22,074 bases of DNA from Apostichopus californicus (GCA_020650975.1 JAIPMN010014438.1:1-22074); one strand, 5' to 3'. Positions 1 to 9,360 are shown, counted from the stretch's first letter. Made by a program: numbers and translations. Notes: generated from the letters alone by a model not told the origin.

Positions 1-721
1 TAGTGAGATTGTGTATTCATGGTTTGATCGCGGCATTTGTACATACTTCCCTGACGTAAAAATTATGTGGTTAAAATCTTTTTTATCCTGCTATTAAAAA
101 AGAACAAAAAAAGTAAGAAAGAAAGTGTGTAGTATAAAAGAATAAATTAAAACCTTTCAAAGTTATTCCATCCCTCAACTCAAAAGGTAATTATAAAGAA
201 TGAGAACAAATTAGTTTGTAATGTGAAAGACATAGATATAACCTGGTAACTGTATCCCGTGTAAACTTTGCCGTTATCTAGTGTTAGCGGAGTAAAAAAA
301 TGCTGGTTTTCTTCCGCTTAGCTGGTTTCATCTTAATCACCATCAACTCCGGATACGACGCTCAGTACTATAGGTGTTCCGAGGAAACTCACCTGTTTCA
401 ATTTATCGTACCCCTGTTTAATGGTTTTTTTTCACTTTTTAAGTTCCAGGTTAAAGCTGTAAAGAAAAACACCCAGTGTTTAATTTTGCAAAATCGTTTT
501 GAAATTGATTATAAATTATTTCAAACAATTTCTCAGTAATGGCTTACTTGATATATTTCTTCACTTCATTTAGAGATGTCTTTATGCAGAATTTCATTTG
601 ATGCTATAGAAAAGCCTTTATATTTTCTGGTTGATTTGACTGTTGCATCTGAGGGACTGACCTAATGGTTTGTGTATTAGACTGAATAGTCCAGTCACTT
701 TAGTTGATGAGCCTCACATCT
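1..721. other. AT-rich stretch without recognised gene
   Basis: I see no gene here. The longest open frame (300-539, plus) has no recognisable domain, no good start context and no splice-linked neighbours. The stretch could be intergenic DNA or an intron or UTR of a gene lying to the left; nothing decides between these. Confidence 0.4.
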
Positions 722-1081
722 TTAAAGGCATTGAAGACTCGCCCCAAACTGCGTGGGGCCACCTGAAAAAGTTAACTTTCTGTTGCTTGCAAGTGACGTT
801 TTGTTTGTGTTGCTACAAAATGCATACAGTTATGAAACGTGATACCTTGTTATCTTTAGCTGGACCTGAGATGTGTATCGTTTGTATACTGTGCTGTGGG
901 TATTGACCGCAGCTGTATGTACTGACTGTACACTAGTGTCTAATTACCGACAGTAGCAAGCTGTGTGCGTATTTTCTGGGATCGATGGTGGTGTCTAACA
1001 CTTCTGTTACACCTCATTCGAAACTAGGTCAGATTACCGCCATTAGACGTTTCTTTTTGCGCGAGTCTTCACACCCTTTAA
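722..1081 (+). mobile_element. MITE-like element, copy 1 (TTAA-flanked)
   Basis: A non-coding element of about 360 bp bounded by TTAA on both sides (722-725 and 1078-1081). Inside the TTAA are imperfect terminal inverted repeats: AGGCATTGAAGACTCGCC on the left, and on the right the complement of AGGGTGTGAAGACTCGCGC. A second copy, in the opposite orientation, lies at 3626-3966 and matches along nearly its whole length. TTAA target sites are typical of piggyBac and Kolobok type DNA transposons; which superfamily mobilised this one is inference. No transposase is encoded; the 78-residue open frame in it is incidental. Confidence 0.75.
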
Positions 1082-2400
1082 AGGGTCTTTTCTAAAAAAA
1101 TTAAAAGTGTAATTATAGGAAACCAACCTGGGCTTTAGCAGTGTTTTAACATCCATCATCAACAACAATAACATATCAGATTTAATTTTGTGCCTAAACG
1201 TCATCCTTTAAAAGGACAAAAGTAGAAAAAAATGAAATACCTAAATTGAGGCAAGATTGCCTTGTTCATCTTGCTTTGCTACAGTAACATTGGAATAGTT
1301 CCCCAAAGACTGCAAGTCACAGAAATAGATTTAACAAGTATGTTTGTAATGTTAAATAAGTTGGTTTGCAGCAGCAATATCTAGATATATTTTGGGTCCC
1401 AACTTATCGTCAATTTTAATGTACAGGCTGATGTTCAACAGCAGAGAAAAATGACACCTGACATGTCGAGACAAGATACTAGTTTTAATTGCACAACTTT
1501 AACTACTTATATATTGGCAGTATGGATAACTTCACAAATCTAGCATTGTGCACACAGAGTAGAAAGTAAGTACTTATTATAGAGAACAAACATCTTAAAT
1601 GTGGTCCATTAACTTTCATATTTTTTTCAGTTCAAAGTACTACTTAAATATACTTTTGTTTTTATAGCAGAACAGAAGCTTTATTAGAAACTTGTTCTCA
1701 ATTTGCATTTGAGATAAAGTGTTAACATTATCCTCTTCCTCTGAAAAAAACAAATACAAATTTTGTAAAATAGTTTGTTACCGAGGGGTATCAGTTCTCA
1801 TTGAGGTAGAGTGCCCTCTTTTTTTTTCACATGGCAAGGTTGTCCGCTTTTGTTTGTCCTCTTTAAAGTTCTTTTTTCATGTTCAGGGTAACAGGTAGTG
1901 ATCAATGCTCTATTATTTGAAAAAGAAGAAACCAATGATTTTTTGATGATATGATTCTGTTAAACATGGTAAATCATATCATATTTAATATGAATGAATA
2001 GAATGGACAGTACCGTATTTTTGAATGAACTTTCTCCTATGATGGGTTCATGTAATATCACAGCTTTGCTCAGTAGGCTTAATGGATTTGAATATGCTAT
2101 TTGCCAGAGGGGCTTGTGTCTAGGTGAGCCCGAGCTGTATTGCTCGCCAGGGCCATGGGACAGAGGCGGTGAGTTTTGAGAAAGGAAATTGGACGATTGG
2201 CAACACATTTAGGTAAATATGTAAATAGTGAAAACTTGCTAAGACACGATATTAGTACTCTCTCATTCCTATTCATTTTAATTATGAAATAATCAATTTC
2301 CCAATATCACCTAGTTTCTGTACCATGTTGGTCGAAGCAGTAAATTGTTGTTTCACATGTGACTTGATGTTTGTTTCATTTTTTTGCCATCTGGTGTAGT
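1082..2400. other. AT-rich stretch without recognised gene
   Basis: No gene recognised. Overlapping short open frames on both strands around 1960-2208 show no domain and no splice context that would make them exons. The DNA is AT-rich with short homopolymer runs and holds no clear tandem repeat. Confidence 0.4.
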
Positions 2401-2417
2401 TTATTTGTTAATCTGAA

Positions 2418-2520
2418 ATACTAATGCCTCATCCTCCATCCCTCAACCTCACAAGAAAATTAATCTGTCCTCCCTCAACCTCCCCTCCCTCCTAAACTCC
2501 ACCACTCCCTTTCCCAACAA
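2418..2520 (+). repeat. Pyrimidine-rich tract
   Basis: About 100 bp strongly biased to C and T on the plus strand, built from irregular TCCCTC-like units interrupted by a short A-rich segment near 2450-2465. Such tracts can adopt triplex DNA in vitro; no function can be assigned here. Confidence 0.6.
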
Positions 2521-3440
2521 GGTAGCAGGAAGAGGTTTGACAAATTTCCACTATTTGACAATTTACTGAAAAGGAAATTTATTTTGCCAAAAAAATGTAA
2601 CACAATGAGAAACCACAAGAAAAGGAGTAATAACAGGACACCAGTCCAGAAACTTATTTTTAATTTTGTTTATTAAAGCCTCGTAACAGTTCTTCGATGC
2701 TCTTTGCTTTTTTCTCTCCTTATGGTAAACCCTGACACAAAATTAGCACAATATTAGCAAGTAAAATAACCCAAAAAATAATAATAAGTACTGTTACTTT
2801 TGCAATATCATGTCGGTGAATAAATGAACATATATTTCAGTGAAAAAAAGATAAACTGCCGTTACCTGGAGCAAATGGAGATATGAATTGGACTGAATGG
2901 TTTCAACTTGCACCAGTCCGTTGCGATTCACGATTTAATTTCAAAAAACGGGCCACTTACTCCAAAGTCGTTAAAAACAAACAATTATGAGGATTTTATC
3001 AGAGGTTCACCTTTGACAGAGTTTAAGTGCGGATATGTCATAGTCCTACAGAACAGAAAATATCGGACGCATGTTTTATCTTTCTACACACCGATTTTCC
3101 TTTTTGTTCCACATATCAATTGTCTGAAATGTTCCTTTAACACAAATTGCATCCTGGGATAGGCACATCAGATGAAAGTGTTATATGATGGTAAACTGGT
3201 AATTTCATTGTTTTATTGTTTAGATCTAATAATCCCACTCAAAAGAAATATATACTCTCTTTAGCTTTACAGTAAATAAAACAGGATTGCCAACGTTCTT
3301 AGTGATTCCTTGCGACATGTTCTATCAGAGCATTTAACATCACACTGGATGTAACACATTCAAGTTTTGACCATGCTTTGCACCAGTGTGATGGTCCTAC
3401 ATATCAAGCTTTTCGTCTTAGAGTTATTATTAGACTTATA
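2521..3440. other. AT-rich stretch without recognised gene
   Basis: No gene recognised. The 84-residue open frame at 2908-3162 has no known motif and no supporting splice sites. Confidence 0.4.
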
Positions 3441-3530
3441 GTTTGTAAGGTTTTCTAACTTTGACCTCTATCGGCATCCAAGTACTGATGACCTCCACAA
3501 AAAGTATAGGCTTTTCGTACTAAGATGAAC
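3441..3530 (-). repeat. Diverged satellite unit, inverse orientation
   Basis: This stretch reads as the reverse complement of the 145-bp unit found at 20499-20940. Shared landmarks in order are GTTT(G/A)(T/C)AAGGTTTTC, TTTGACCTCT, TGACCTCCAC followed by an A-run, and ATAGGCTT. It is diverged and single-copy apart from a possible degenerate partial unit just upstream (about 3375-3440). It shows the family is dispersed as well as tandem. Confidence 0.65.
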
Positions 3531-3625
3531 TTTCAGCCATGTAGGATGTTATCTAGCATTACGTTCCAGACTTATTGTACTTTAACCATTTTCTGACTTT
3601 ATCCTTATCTGATAGCAAATGACCT

Positions 3626-3966
3626 TTAAAGGGTGTGAAGACTCGCGCAAAAAGAAACCTCTAATGCCGGTAATCTGACCTAGTTTCGAATGAGGTGTAA
3701 CAGAAGTGTTAGACACCATCATCGATCCCAGAAAATACGCACAAAGCAGTACAGTCAGTACATACAGCTGCAGTCAATACCCACAGCACAGTGTACAAAC
3801 TATACAGCGATGGACATCTCAGGTCCAGCTAAAGATAACAAGGTATCACATTTCATTACTGTCTGCATTTTGTAGCAACAAGCAGAAAACTTCACTTGCA
3901 AGCAATGGAAAGTTAACTTTATCAGAGCGCGGCACGCAGTTTGGGGCGAGTCTTCAATGCCTTTAA
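3626..3966 (-). mobile_element. MITE-like element, copy 2 (TTAA-flanked, inverted)
   Basis: This is the reverse complement of the element at 722-1081, with matching blocks from end to end and several small indels. TTAA is present at both edges (3626-3629 and 3963-3966), and the ends carry the same GAAGACTCGC terminal inverted repeat. Open frames here (3690-3875, 3706-3966) lie wholly inside the element and are not genes. The two copies lie about 2.5 kb apart in opposite orientations, forming a long inverted repeat. Confidence 0.75.
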
Positions 3967-4108
3967 CCTCCAAATATAACTATTCAAACATTCAAGTAGC
4001 CATGACTAGAGTCTGCAACATGATATTGATACAGCTTACAGTGTAGAAGAGTTTAAGGTTAAATTGAAGTTTCAAATTGCCTGCTAATGGACTGTGAGGT
4101 TACCTTCA

Positions 4109-4136
4109 CCCCCCCCCCCTCCCTCCCCTCTTCCCC
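4109..4136 (+). repeat. C-rich tract
   Basis: A run of 11 C followed by further C blocks. The complementary strand carries several G tracts with potential for a G-quadruplex. It lies about 170 bp past the stop codon of the minus-strand TTC17-like gene, so on the transcript strand it would fall in or just after the 3' UTR. Confidence 0.55.
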
Positions 4137-4303
4137 GAGAAATAAATGGTACAGAAATGTCACCTCAACCAATTTTAGTTGTTCATAATGGTTTATAAAA
4201 TATCAAACTTAACTTTGTGTCTAAAGTATTCAATTTCCTTTTAAAGCTATTGTCAGGGCTGATCAAATTGATCCTTTGTATTATTACCAAATGATTCTTA
4301 TTC

Positions 4304-4849
4304 CTAACAGCTGATCCCTCTCTTTCCTTTCGGCGTCTTATTTTTCTCCAAAAATCCATTCCCTGTTGGTCTGGCACTCTTTGACAGCCCTTCCGTGACC
4401 AGGTACAGGACCAGAAATACGATCAAGAACAATGCGAAGATGATCCCGAGTGTGTAGAGGGTCGTGTTGTACGAGAAACTGTCGCCCAGACCCAGCTGAT
4501 GCAAGTGGCGCTCTGCTGGCTGGAAGTTTGGATTGAGATCGAGGACATGTCGGAAGTGGTGGCCAGCTTCCTCGCTTCTCGAGAGAGACTGATGTATTTC
4601 GCCCAGCGTGAAATGTTGTAACCAAGTGTTCTGGTCGGAGTTCTTGTGGTCTAGAGACTGTCCTGCGAGTAAGAGGGCGTCCTCTTTGTAGCCGAGGTTG
4701 AAGAGAACTCGAGCGAGGTTTAAAAGAACGTCCGGGTGATGCGGGTTTATGATGAGGGCCTTCCTAAAGCACTCAACCGCTAGTGATGTACTTCCTTTTA
4801 CCCGCCAGAAGTTACCCACTTGATTTAAAACTGACAAGGAATCAGGACT
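4304..4849 (-). CDS. TTC17-like gene, terminal exon (TPRs and membrane helix)
   Basis: Codes residues 163-343 and the TAG stop (4306-4304). The acceptor is TTTCGCAG|AGTCC, phase 0. It holds all TPR units, the membrane helix and the basic tail. A longer open frame begins at an ATG at 4861 upstream of the acceptor; that ATG lies in the intron. I saw no canonical AATAAA on the minus strand within 340 bp downstream. Confidence 0.85.
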   Translation of the reverse strand, partial: SPDSLSVLNQVGNFWRVKGSTSLAVECFRKALIINPHHPDVLLNLARVLFNLGYKEDALLLAGQSLDHKNSDQNTWLQHFTLGEIHQSLSRSEEAGHHFRHVLDLNPNFQPAERHLHQLGLGDSFSYNTTLYTLGIIFALFLIVFLVLYLVTEGLSKSARPTGNGFLEKNKTPKGKRGISC

Positions 4850-7221
4850 CTGCGAAAGCAATATAAGAGATGGTAGACAAAAATGTTTTTTTTTGATAAA
4901 TTTTTAATTTATTGAGGAAGTTCAGAGATGAAGCACATCTGTGAGTCAAACATCTCTCTGGGAAGTACTTGTTACTAACTCTGTCTGTAAGATGATTCTT
5001 GTTGCATTTTATTGTTAAACAAATACATACAGGAATTCCCCATCTCCCATTTATATGCCATGCACTAACTAATATCCTCACAAATACATAACTGCAGAGA
5101 ACAATTTAGAGTAAAGATTTTGCATAGCAGTGTTGAAGGATATGTACTTTGTCTCTTATCAAATACTATGGTTCCTGTGTACAACAACTGCTATGCATCT
5201 GTGCACTTGTCTATATAGCAAGTTGCCTATTTTGTATAACATTTTGCAATGCCATACAGCCCATACTGGATAAATTATTAAACTTCATTGAAGGTATACT
5301 ACACAAATATGATTGCACACTGAGATGGCGACTACACCAAATCTGTGAAGCAGAAAGGTCAGCAACTAAAAATTCTTGAACAGCCACTTGGAGGGATTAA
5401 AGTTTGAATTTATACCCCAAATCATACTGAAGCAGCTTTAAAGAAGGGTAGGTTGTTGCGTAAGAGTAACCACTTCACTTTTTTCAAGGAATTATACCCT
5501 CCAATCCACTGTGCAATCACCATCTGGCAAAATTCCTGTTTAAAAGTGTTCTCGGTAATGAAATTTTGATGAACAGAAAAAATTTATGGCACATATCTGG
5601 TTTCTGGCAAAGGGTTTTTGGCTATGTCCTACCGTCCTTTAACTACAATGTCAACATCAAAGAGGATCATTTCAGGGGATCAGATAATATCAGAGGATCA
5701 GGGAGTGTTAGCTCAGTGGTTAATGCCGGTGCCTTTCAATCATAAGGTCCCAAGTTCGAGTCACTCAAAGATTAATGTATGTGGTCCAGTTACAGAGTTG
5801 TTGACGATTGACAATTCATAATCATGGACGTTAAAATATGAATCTAAGAGACTGACTTCGGTCAGCTTGCGGCTTTGATAAGCCAATGATGGCTTCTTCG
5901 CGAGTTCCTGCTTACAGGAGGATCTAAAATACAAACATACACACATACATATCTATTTTCATGACAAACTTTATCAACCAAATAATCTAGGTCGGTATTA
6001 ACTTGTTTTGTGCTAAAATATTTGCCTCTTTCATTACAATTTACTTACTATCTGCATTGCGTCCCGTAGATTATATTCCAATATATCTAGATTGACTTCT
6101 TCAGACTCGCTTCTTTTGAAGATTAAGGAAACCTCCGGTTCTGGCATAAATGGATGTTTTAGTCTGTCCACAATACCTTGAAGGTCGTCATACTGGCTCT
6201 TGTTGGTGATGTCCTTACAGTGCAAAGGATCATCATCAAAGTCCCTCCTGAAATAGAGTGATTGAATAAACATGAAAGAACTCATTGTTATTACTGAATT
6301 ATGGTACAGTAGCTTTAATAATAACAAATTATGACAAATTTTGAGGAACAATTTAGTGTTCAAATTTTTTGTAGCAGTTTTGAAGTCCCTGAATTTTGTC
6401 ACTCATACAATACCATGGTTCTGTATAGAAAACACCTCTAGCCTATACATCCTTAGACTGGTTAACTTATTTGATAAATTTGCATAGCATTTTGTGATGT
6501 GATAATGGATAAATTAATTCCTGATTTAGTTTATATAATAGTGAATCTCAAAGGTTAGGAAGCAAACTACAGCTCCATTGAAAATCTATCCATATGATAA
6601 TCACAGGCATTTATCAAACATATGCAAGCTCTCAATAAAACAAGGATCAAATAATTAATGTACAGTACAAACATAATCAAATCTCAGTTGAACTTGGGAG
6701 ATTATAGTCAGGGACTGATACCAAGATTACTAGTACTTCTACTTTAAGTTTAACCTACGCAAACTTGCCAATTCTCTGCCCACCTTGGTTTACCTATAAA
6801 AAGTATAGTGCCAGTGAGCCATTTGAAGGTTTAATTTATTATAATGGCATATATTAAAGGTCCATGCCAGTATAAGACCAATTGCTAGGCAAAACATTTG
6901 AAATTGACAGGCTTTAATTACACTATTAACTTACAGTTCGAATTCTTCCTTCTCACTGCATTTAACACACTCTCCATCTTTGTTTTCATTATTTCTAGTA
7001 CCGTCTGTCCCAAACCCATATTTCTCTGCAAGTAAAATGCTTAAAACTGGATCTTCACTGGCGACCTTAGCAAAGTCTTCTTCAGCAGGCAATACAAGTG
7101 TTTGCCCGTTGGGCTGCTGTTGCAACTTCCAGTGTGTAGCAGCCCTAGGTGTAGAAGATGTTATGAGCGCCGACAAAACCTGAAAGGCGTAAATTGCCTT
7201 CATAGAAAAATTCACAAGCAT
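4304..7221 (-). CDS. TTC17-like TPR protein with one membrane helix (three exons)
   Basis: Joined exons 7221-6935, 6247-6049 and 4849-4304 encode 343 residues, with reading frame kept across two GT-AG introns. Residues 1-27 look like a signal peptide; the following ATHW resembles the ATTHW found just after the signal peptide of animal TTC17. Residues 60-162 contain acidic segments and C85, C88 and C106. Residues 163-280 form about three TPR units resembling the first TPR block of TTC17 (NFWRVKG against FYWRIKN; VLLNLARVLF against ALVNLANVLH). Residues 294-314 are a hydrophobic helix followed by a basic tail, so a type I membrane protein with lumenal TPRs is predicted. Potential N-glycosylation sites are N111 and N290. 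Vertebrate TTC17 exceeds 1,000 residues and has a second TPR block, so this is either a short paralogue or a truncated form. Human TTC17 has been linked to actin and cilia; that role is not transferable with confidence. Confidence 0.82.
5099..5290 (+). repeat. Dispersed repeat family, copy a
   Basis: One of four diverged copies of a repeat about 180 bp long, all read on the plus strand (others at about 6345-6545, 12448-12840 and 13031-13215). Shared landmarks in order are GTAGCAGTGTTGAAG-like, TTTGTCTNTTA, CTGTGTACA-like, ACTTGTATAGCA-like and GGATAAATTATT. This copy lies in intron 2 of the TTC17-like gene, antisense to it. The open frame at 5149-5379 runs through it and is not a gene. Confidence 0.6.
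5699..5955 (+). mobile_element. tRNA-derived SINE
   Basis: A pol III type internal promoter is visible: A box TAGCTCAGTGG at 5709-5719 and B box GTTCGAGTC at 5754-5762, 45 bp apart as in tRNA genes. The tRNA-like head (about 5702-5772) lacks a proper acceptor stem and the sequence continues into a tRNA-unrelated body of about 150 bp. A 3' tail of ATACA-like units follows (about 5930-5955). This head-body-tail layout is that of a SINE, not a working tRNA gene. It sits in intron 2 of the TTC17-like gene, antisense. I could not define target-site duplications. Confidence 0.75.
6049..6247 (-). CDS. TTC17-like gene, exon 2
   Basis: Codes the end of codon 96 to residue 162. The acceptor is CTATTTCAG|GAGGG and the donor ATA|GTAAGT. 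Joining to exon 1 gives CT|G (Leu) and restores the frame. The encoded segment (HCKDITNKSQYDDLQGIVDRL and after; part shown) aligns loosely with the region of TTC17 before its first TPRs. Confidence 0.8.
6345..6545 (+). repeat. Dispersed repeat family, copy b
   Basis: A second copy of the family described at 5099-5290, with GTAGCAGTTTTGAAG, TGAATTTTGTC, GCATAGCATTTTG and GGATAAATTAATTCCTG in the same order. It lies in intron 1 of the TTC17-like gene, antisense. Confidence 0.6.
6546..6934. other. Rest of intron 1 of the TTC17-like gene
   Basis: AT-rich intronic DNA with no recognisable feature beyond the 5' splice site at its right edge. Confidence 0.5.
6935..7221 (-). CDS. TTC17-like gene, exon 1
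   Basis: Codes residues 1-95 plus two bases of codon 96. The start codon at 7221-7219 has A at -3 (AAAATG). A second in-frame Met at residue 7 could also serve and would leave a cleaner signal peptide. The donor is ACT|GTAAGT, reading into intron from 6934. Without splicing the frame stops within a codon of the donor, which supports the junction. Confidence 0.8.
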
Positions 7222-7448
7222 TTTGATATCAAATAACGACTTTCCATTTGCTAAAAGGTTGGAGTTAACTATTCGCCTTCAATATTCAAGCACAAACGTT
7301 GTACCGAATCACCAAACCGTATAAGAACATTCAGTGATCAGGATTCCAGTTCAACACCTACAGTAGGGATTGTATAGATGCAGTTAACTGTGTGAACCAG
7401 TTTAGCTACGATAATATAACTTGAGCCAGTTGGAGCAAATGCACTACG
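7222..7448 (-). promoter_or_regulatory. Presumed 5' UTR and promoter region of the TTC17-like gene
   Basis: The 227 bp between the start codon and the foldback element must hold the 5' UTR, and perhaps the core promoter, unless an upstream non-coding exon exists. I see no convincing TATA box at a typical distance and no CpG island. The assignment rests on position only. Confidence 0.3.
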
Positions 7449-8093
7449 TACGGAAGCGTAGAAAGGACATTGCATTGACGAGTTACCGACTTGACAAAAC
7501 GACAATTATCTGCAAATTGACGAGTTGACGAGATGGTAACGTGACAAAATTCAGAAAATTGACGTTTGACGAGATAACGGATCTCGTCAATGCCTCAATT
7601 TTCTGCAAATTGACGAGTTGCACAGTTGCTACCATCTCGACAAAATGACAAAATGCAGAAAATTGACGATTTGGCGAGATAACGGATCTCGTCAATGCAT
7701 CAATTTTCTGAAAATTGACGAGTTGCACAGTTGCTACCATCTCGACAAAATGACAAAATTCAGAAAATTGACGATTTGGCGAGATAACGGATCTCGTCAA
7801 TGCATCAATTTTCTGAAAATTGACGAGTTGCACAGCTGCTACCATCTCGACAAAATGACAAAATTCAGAAAATTGACGTTTTGACGAGATAACGGATCTC
7901 GTCAATGCATCAAATCTCTGCAAATTGACGAGTTGATCAGTACTACCATCTCGACAAAATGACAAAATGCAGAAAATTGACGTTTTGACGAGATCCGTTT
8001 GCTCGTCAAAACGTCAATTTTCTGAATTTTGTCACGTTACCATCTTGTCAAGTTGGTAACTCGTCAATGCAATGTCTCTTCTACGCTTCCGTA
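7449..8093. mobile_element. Foldback-type TIR element with 6-bp target-site duplication
   Basis: A 645-bp non-coding element. It is bounded by identical ACTACG hexamers (7443-7448 and 8094-8099). Its ends are inverted: TACGGAAGCGTAGAA leads in at 7449 and its complement ends at 8093. The inverted match continues inward past the next block (CATTGCATTGACGAGTTACC) to a GGTAACGTGACAAAATTCAG block, giving terminal inverted repeats well over 100 bp, with one insertion of about 30 bp in the left arm. Between the arms lies a 105-bp tandem array. Dada-type transposons make 6-7 bp duplications, but superfamily cannot be assigned without the transposase. Open frames of 160 (minus) and 88 (plus) residues arise because 105 is a multiple of three. 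Confidence 0.8.
7510..7994. repeat. 105-bp tandem array, about 4.5-5 units
   Basis: The landmark GAGAT(AACGG)ATCTCGTC recurs at 7571, 7676, 7781, 7886 and, altered, at 7990, giving spacings of 105, 105, 105 and 104 bp. Each unit contains a short inverted repeat: GACGAGA or GGCGAGA, a spacer, then TCTCGTC. Each also contains a second inverted pair of TTGACGA and TCGTCAA blocks. The array forms the core of the element at 7449-8093. Confidence 0.85.
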
Positions 8094-8099
8094 ACTACG

Positions 8100-9360
8100 A
8101 GTATTTATATGCAGTGTCATGAAAACCACGTATTTGCAATGTTCATAACATTTTACTTTACGTGGTGAAAATAAAGGACAAGGACGGCGAGTTCTGATGA
8201 GAGAGACAGTGTGACGCAAATTCGGGTGGGAAGCCTTTGAATGTGGACGGGGCCGGGAAGAATGGATGAGGGAATCGGGTGGGGGGGGGGGAATTCGGTA
8301 GGGAAGATCAAGTGGGAGAGATAAGGCGGGGAGATCAGCTAGGGAGGTCGAGTGGGGAGATCGGATGGGGTGGGGGAGATCGGATGGGGGAGGCAGTCCG
8401 GGAATTCGGTTGAGGAACTTGAGGGAGTCTGATGAAGGGCCGTTTGTATTATGACACAGAAGTGCGTCGTGAGGGAATCGAAGTTTGGATTCGGACTTCG
8501 GAGGTTTGGCGGGTGTTGGAACTTGTCCAAGTTCGAAGGAGATCTGCATGGGTGCACTCAGTGGCGGGGTGAGGGCCCGATGGAGGGGTGGGAGCCCCAG
8601 TGAAATATCTCGCCCCGCCCGTGCTTCCCCCTCCCCCTAAATGGCATAATTGGTGGGGGAATCCATTTGACGAAGATTACAAGATGCATTAAAAGACTCA
8701 TTTAAAGAAGCAATCCGGATGAGAAATTTAGCATACTGTAATTGGCTGAACATCTTGAGAAGTATATATTCGCAAGTCAAAGTCATCAGTGTTGGCATCA
8801 AATTTTAGTTAATTATATTATAGTTGTCTCTGCAGTGAGCCAGAATGATTGAAATGCTTCCAGAGATTTGCGCATGAGTGGCCATTAGTTGGTGGCTTAG
8901 ATTAGATATGATAATATCGTCCCGAGGGAGGGTCTTAGAGAAGGGGCTTATTTGAAAAATGTTGGTAATATATACTAGGGGGCTTGAATGCAATCTGATC
9001 TTACACATGGCAATTTTTCACACATTGTTGAAGAATTTTCAACTGTTGATGCTCATACAGAATAATTAAAAACATGACGTCATGTATTTCGGTATCATGA
9101 ATTACATATGTTGTTGCCGTGTTCTTCACGGGAGAATACGTACCAGAGGATGACGTGCATTTCAATACATATTGGCAAGCCCGCAGATATAGCCAGCCTG
9201 AATTGTTGGAGATCGAAGAACCAAGAATTTACTGAGAGGCACAAACAATTAAAGGGTTAGGGGGCACAAAAGCTTGTGTACACTGTTACTTGTGAAGTCT
9301 CAATTAGTACACTTTATGATAGGACAGAATAAGGGGGATATCGCAGCTAGAGTAGTTTTC
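8100..9360. other. Intergenic region with G-rich low-complexity segment
   Basis: No gene recognised. At about 8258-8420 the plus strand is a degenerate tandem of GGGGAGATCGG-like units with an 11-G run (8281-8291). Two GGGAATTCGGT-like blocks flank it (about 8289-8300 and 8399-8410). Complementary open frames on the minus strand are Pro and Ser rich only because of this composition. From 8660 to 9360 the DNA is ordinary AT-rich sequence. Confidence 0.45.

Noticed and set aside
1960..2208. Overlapping open frames on both strands as a possible exon
   Set aside because: No domain, no good flanking splice pair and no neighbour to join to.
4842..4861. Single-exon gene starting at the ATG at 4861
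   Set aside because: The ATG lies in the acceptor tract; splicing at TTTCGCAG joins exon 2 in phase and gives a protein matching TTC17 before and after the junction.
5702..5772. Functional tRNA gene
   Set aside because: A and B boxes are good, but the acceptor and anticodon arms do not fold properly and the sequence continues into a SINE body and tail.
7483..7965. 160-residue open frame on the minus strand (and 88 residues on the plus strand) made of repeated motifs
   Set aside because: Both come from the 105-bp tandem array, whose length is a multiple of three; they are open by arithmetic and have no start, domain or splice support.
7510..7994. CRISPR-like regular spacing
   Set aside because: Units are near-identical over the full 105 bp with no variable spacers, and the context is a eukaryotic transposon.
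8064..8549. Pro/Ser-rich 161-residue open frame, minus strand
   Set aside because: It is low-complexity complement of a G-rich minisatellite and runs into the foldback element's end.
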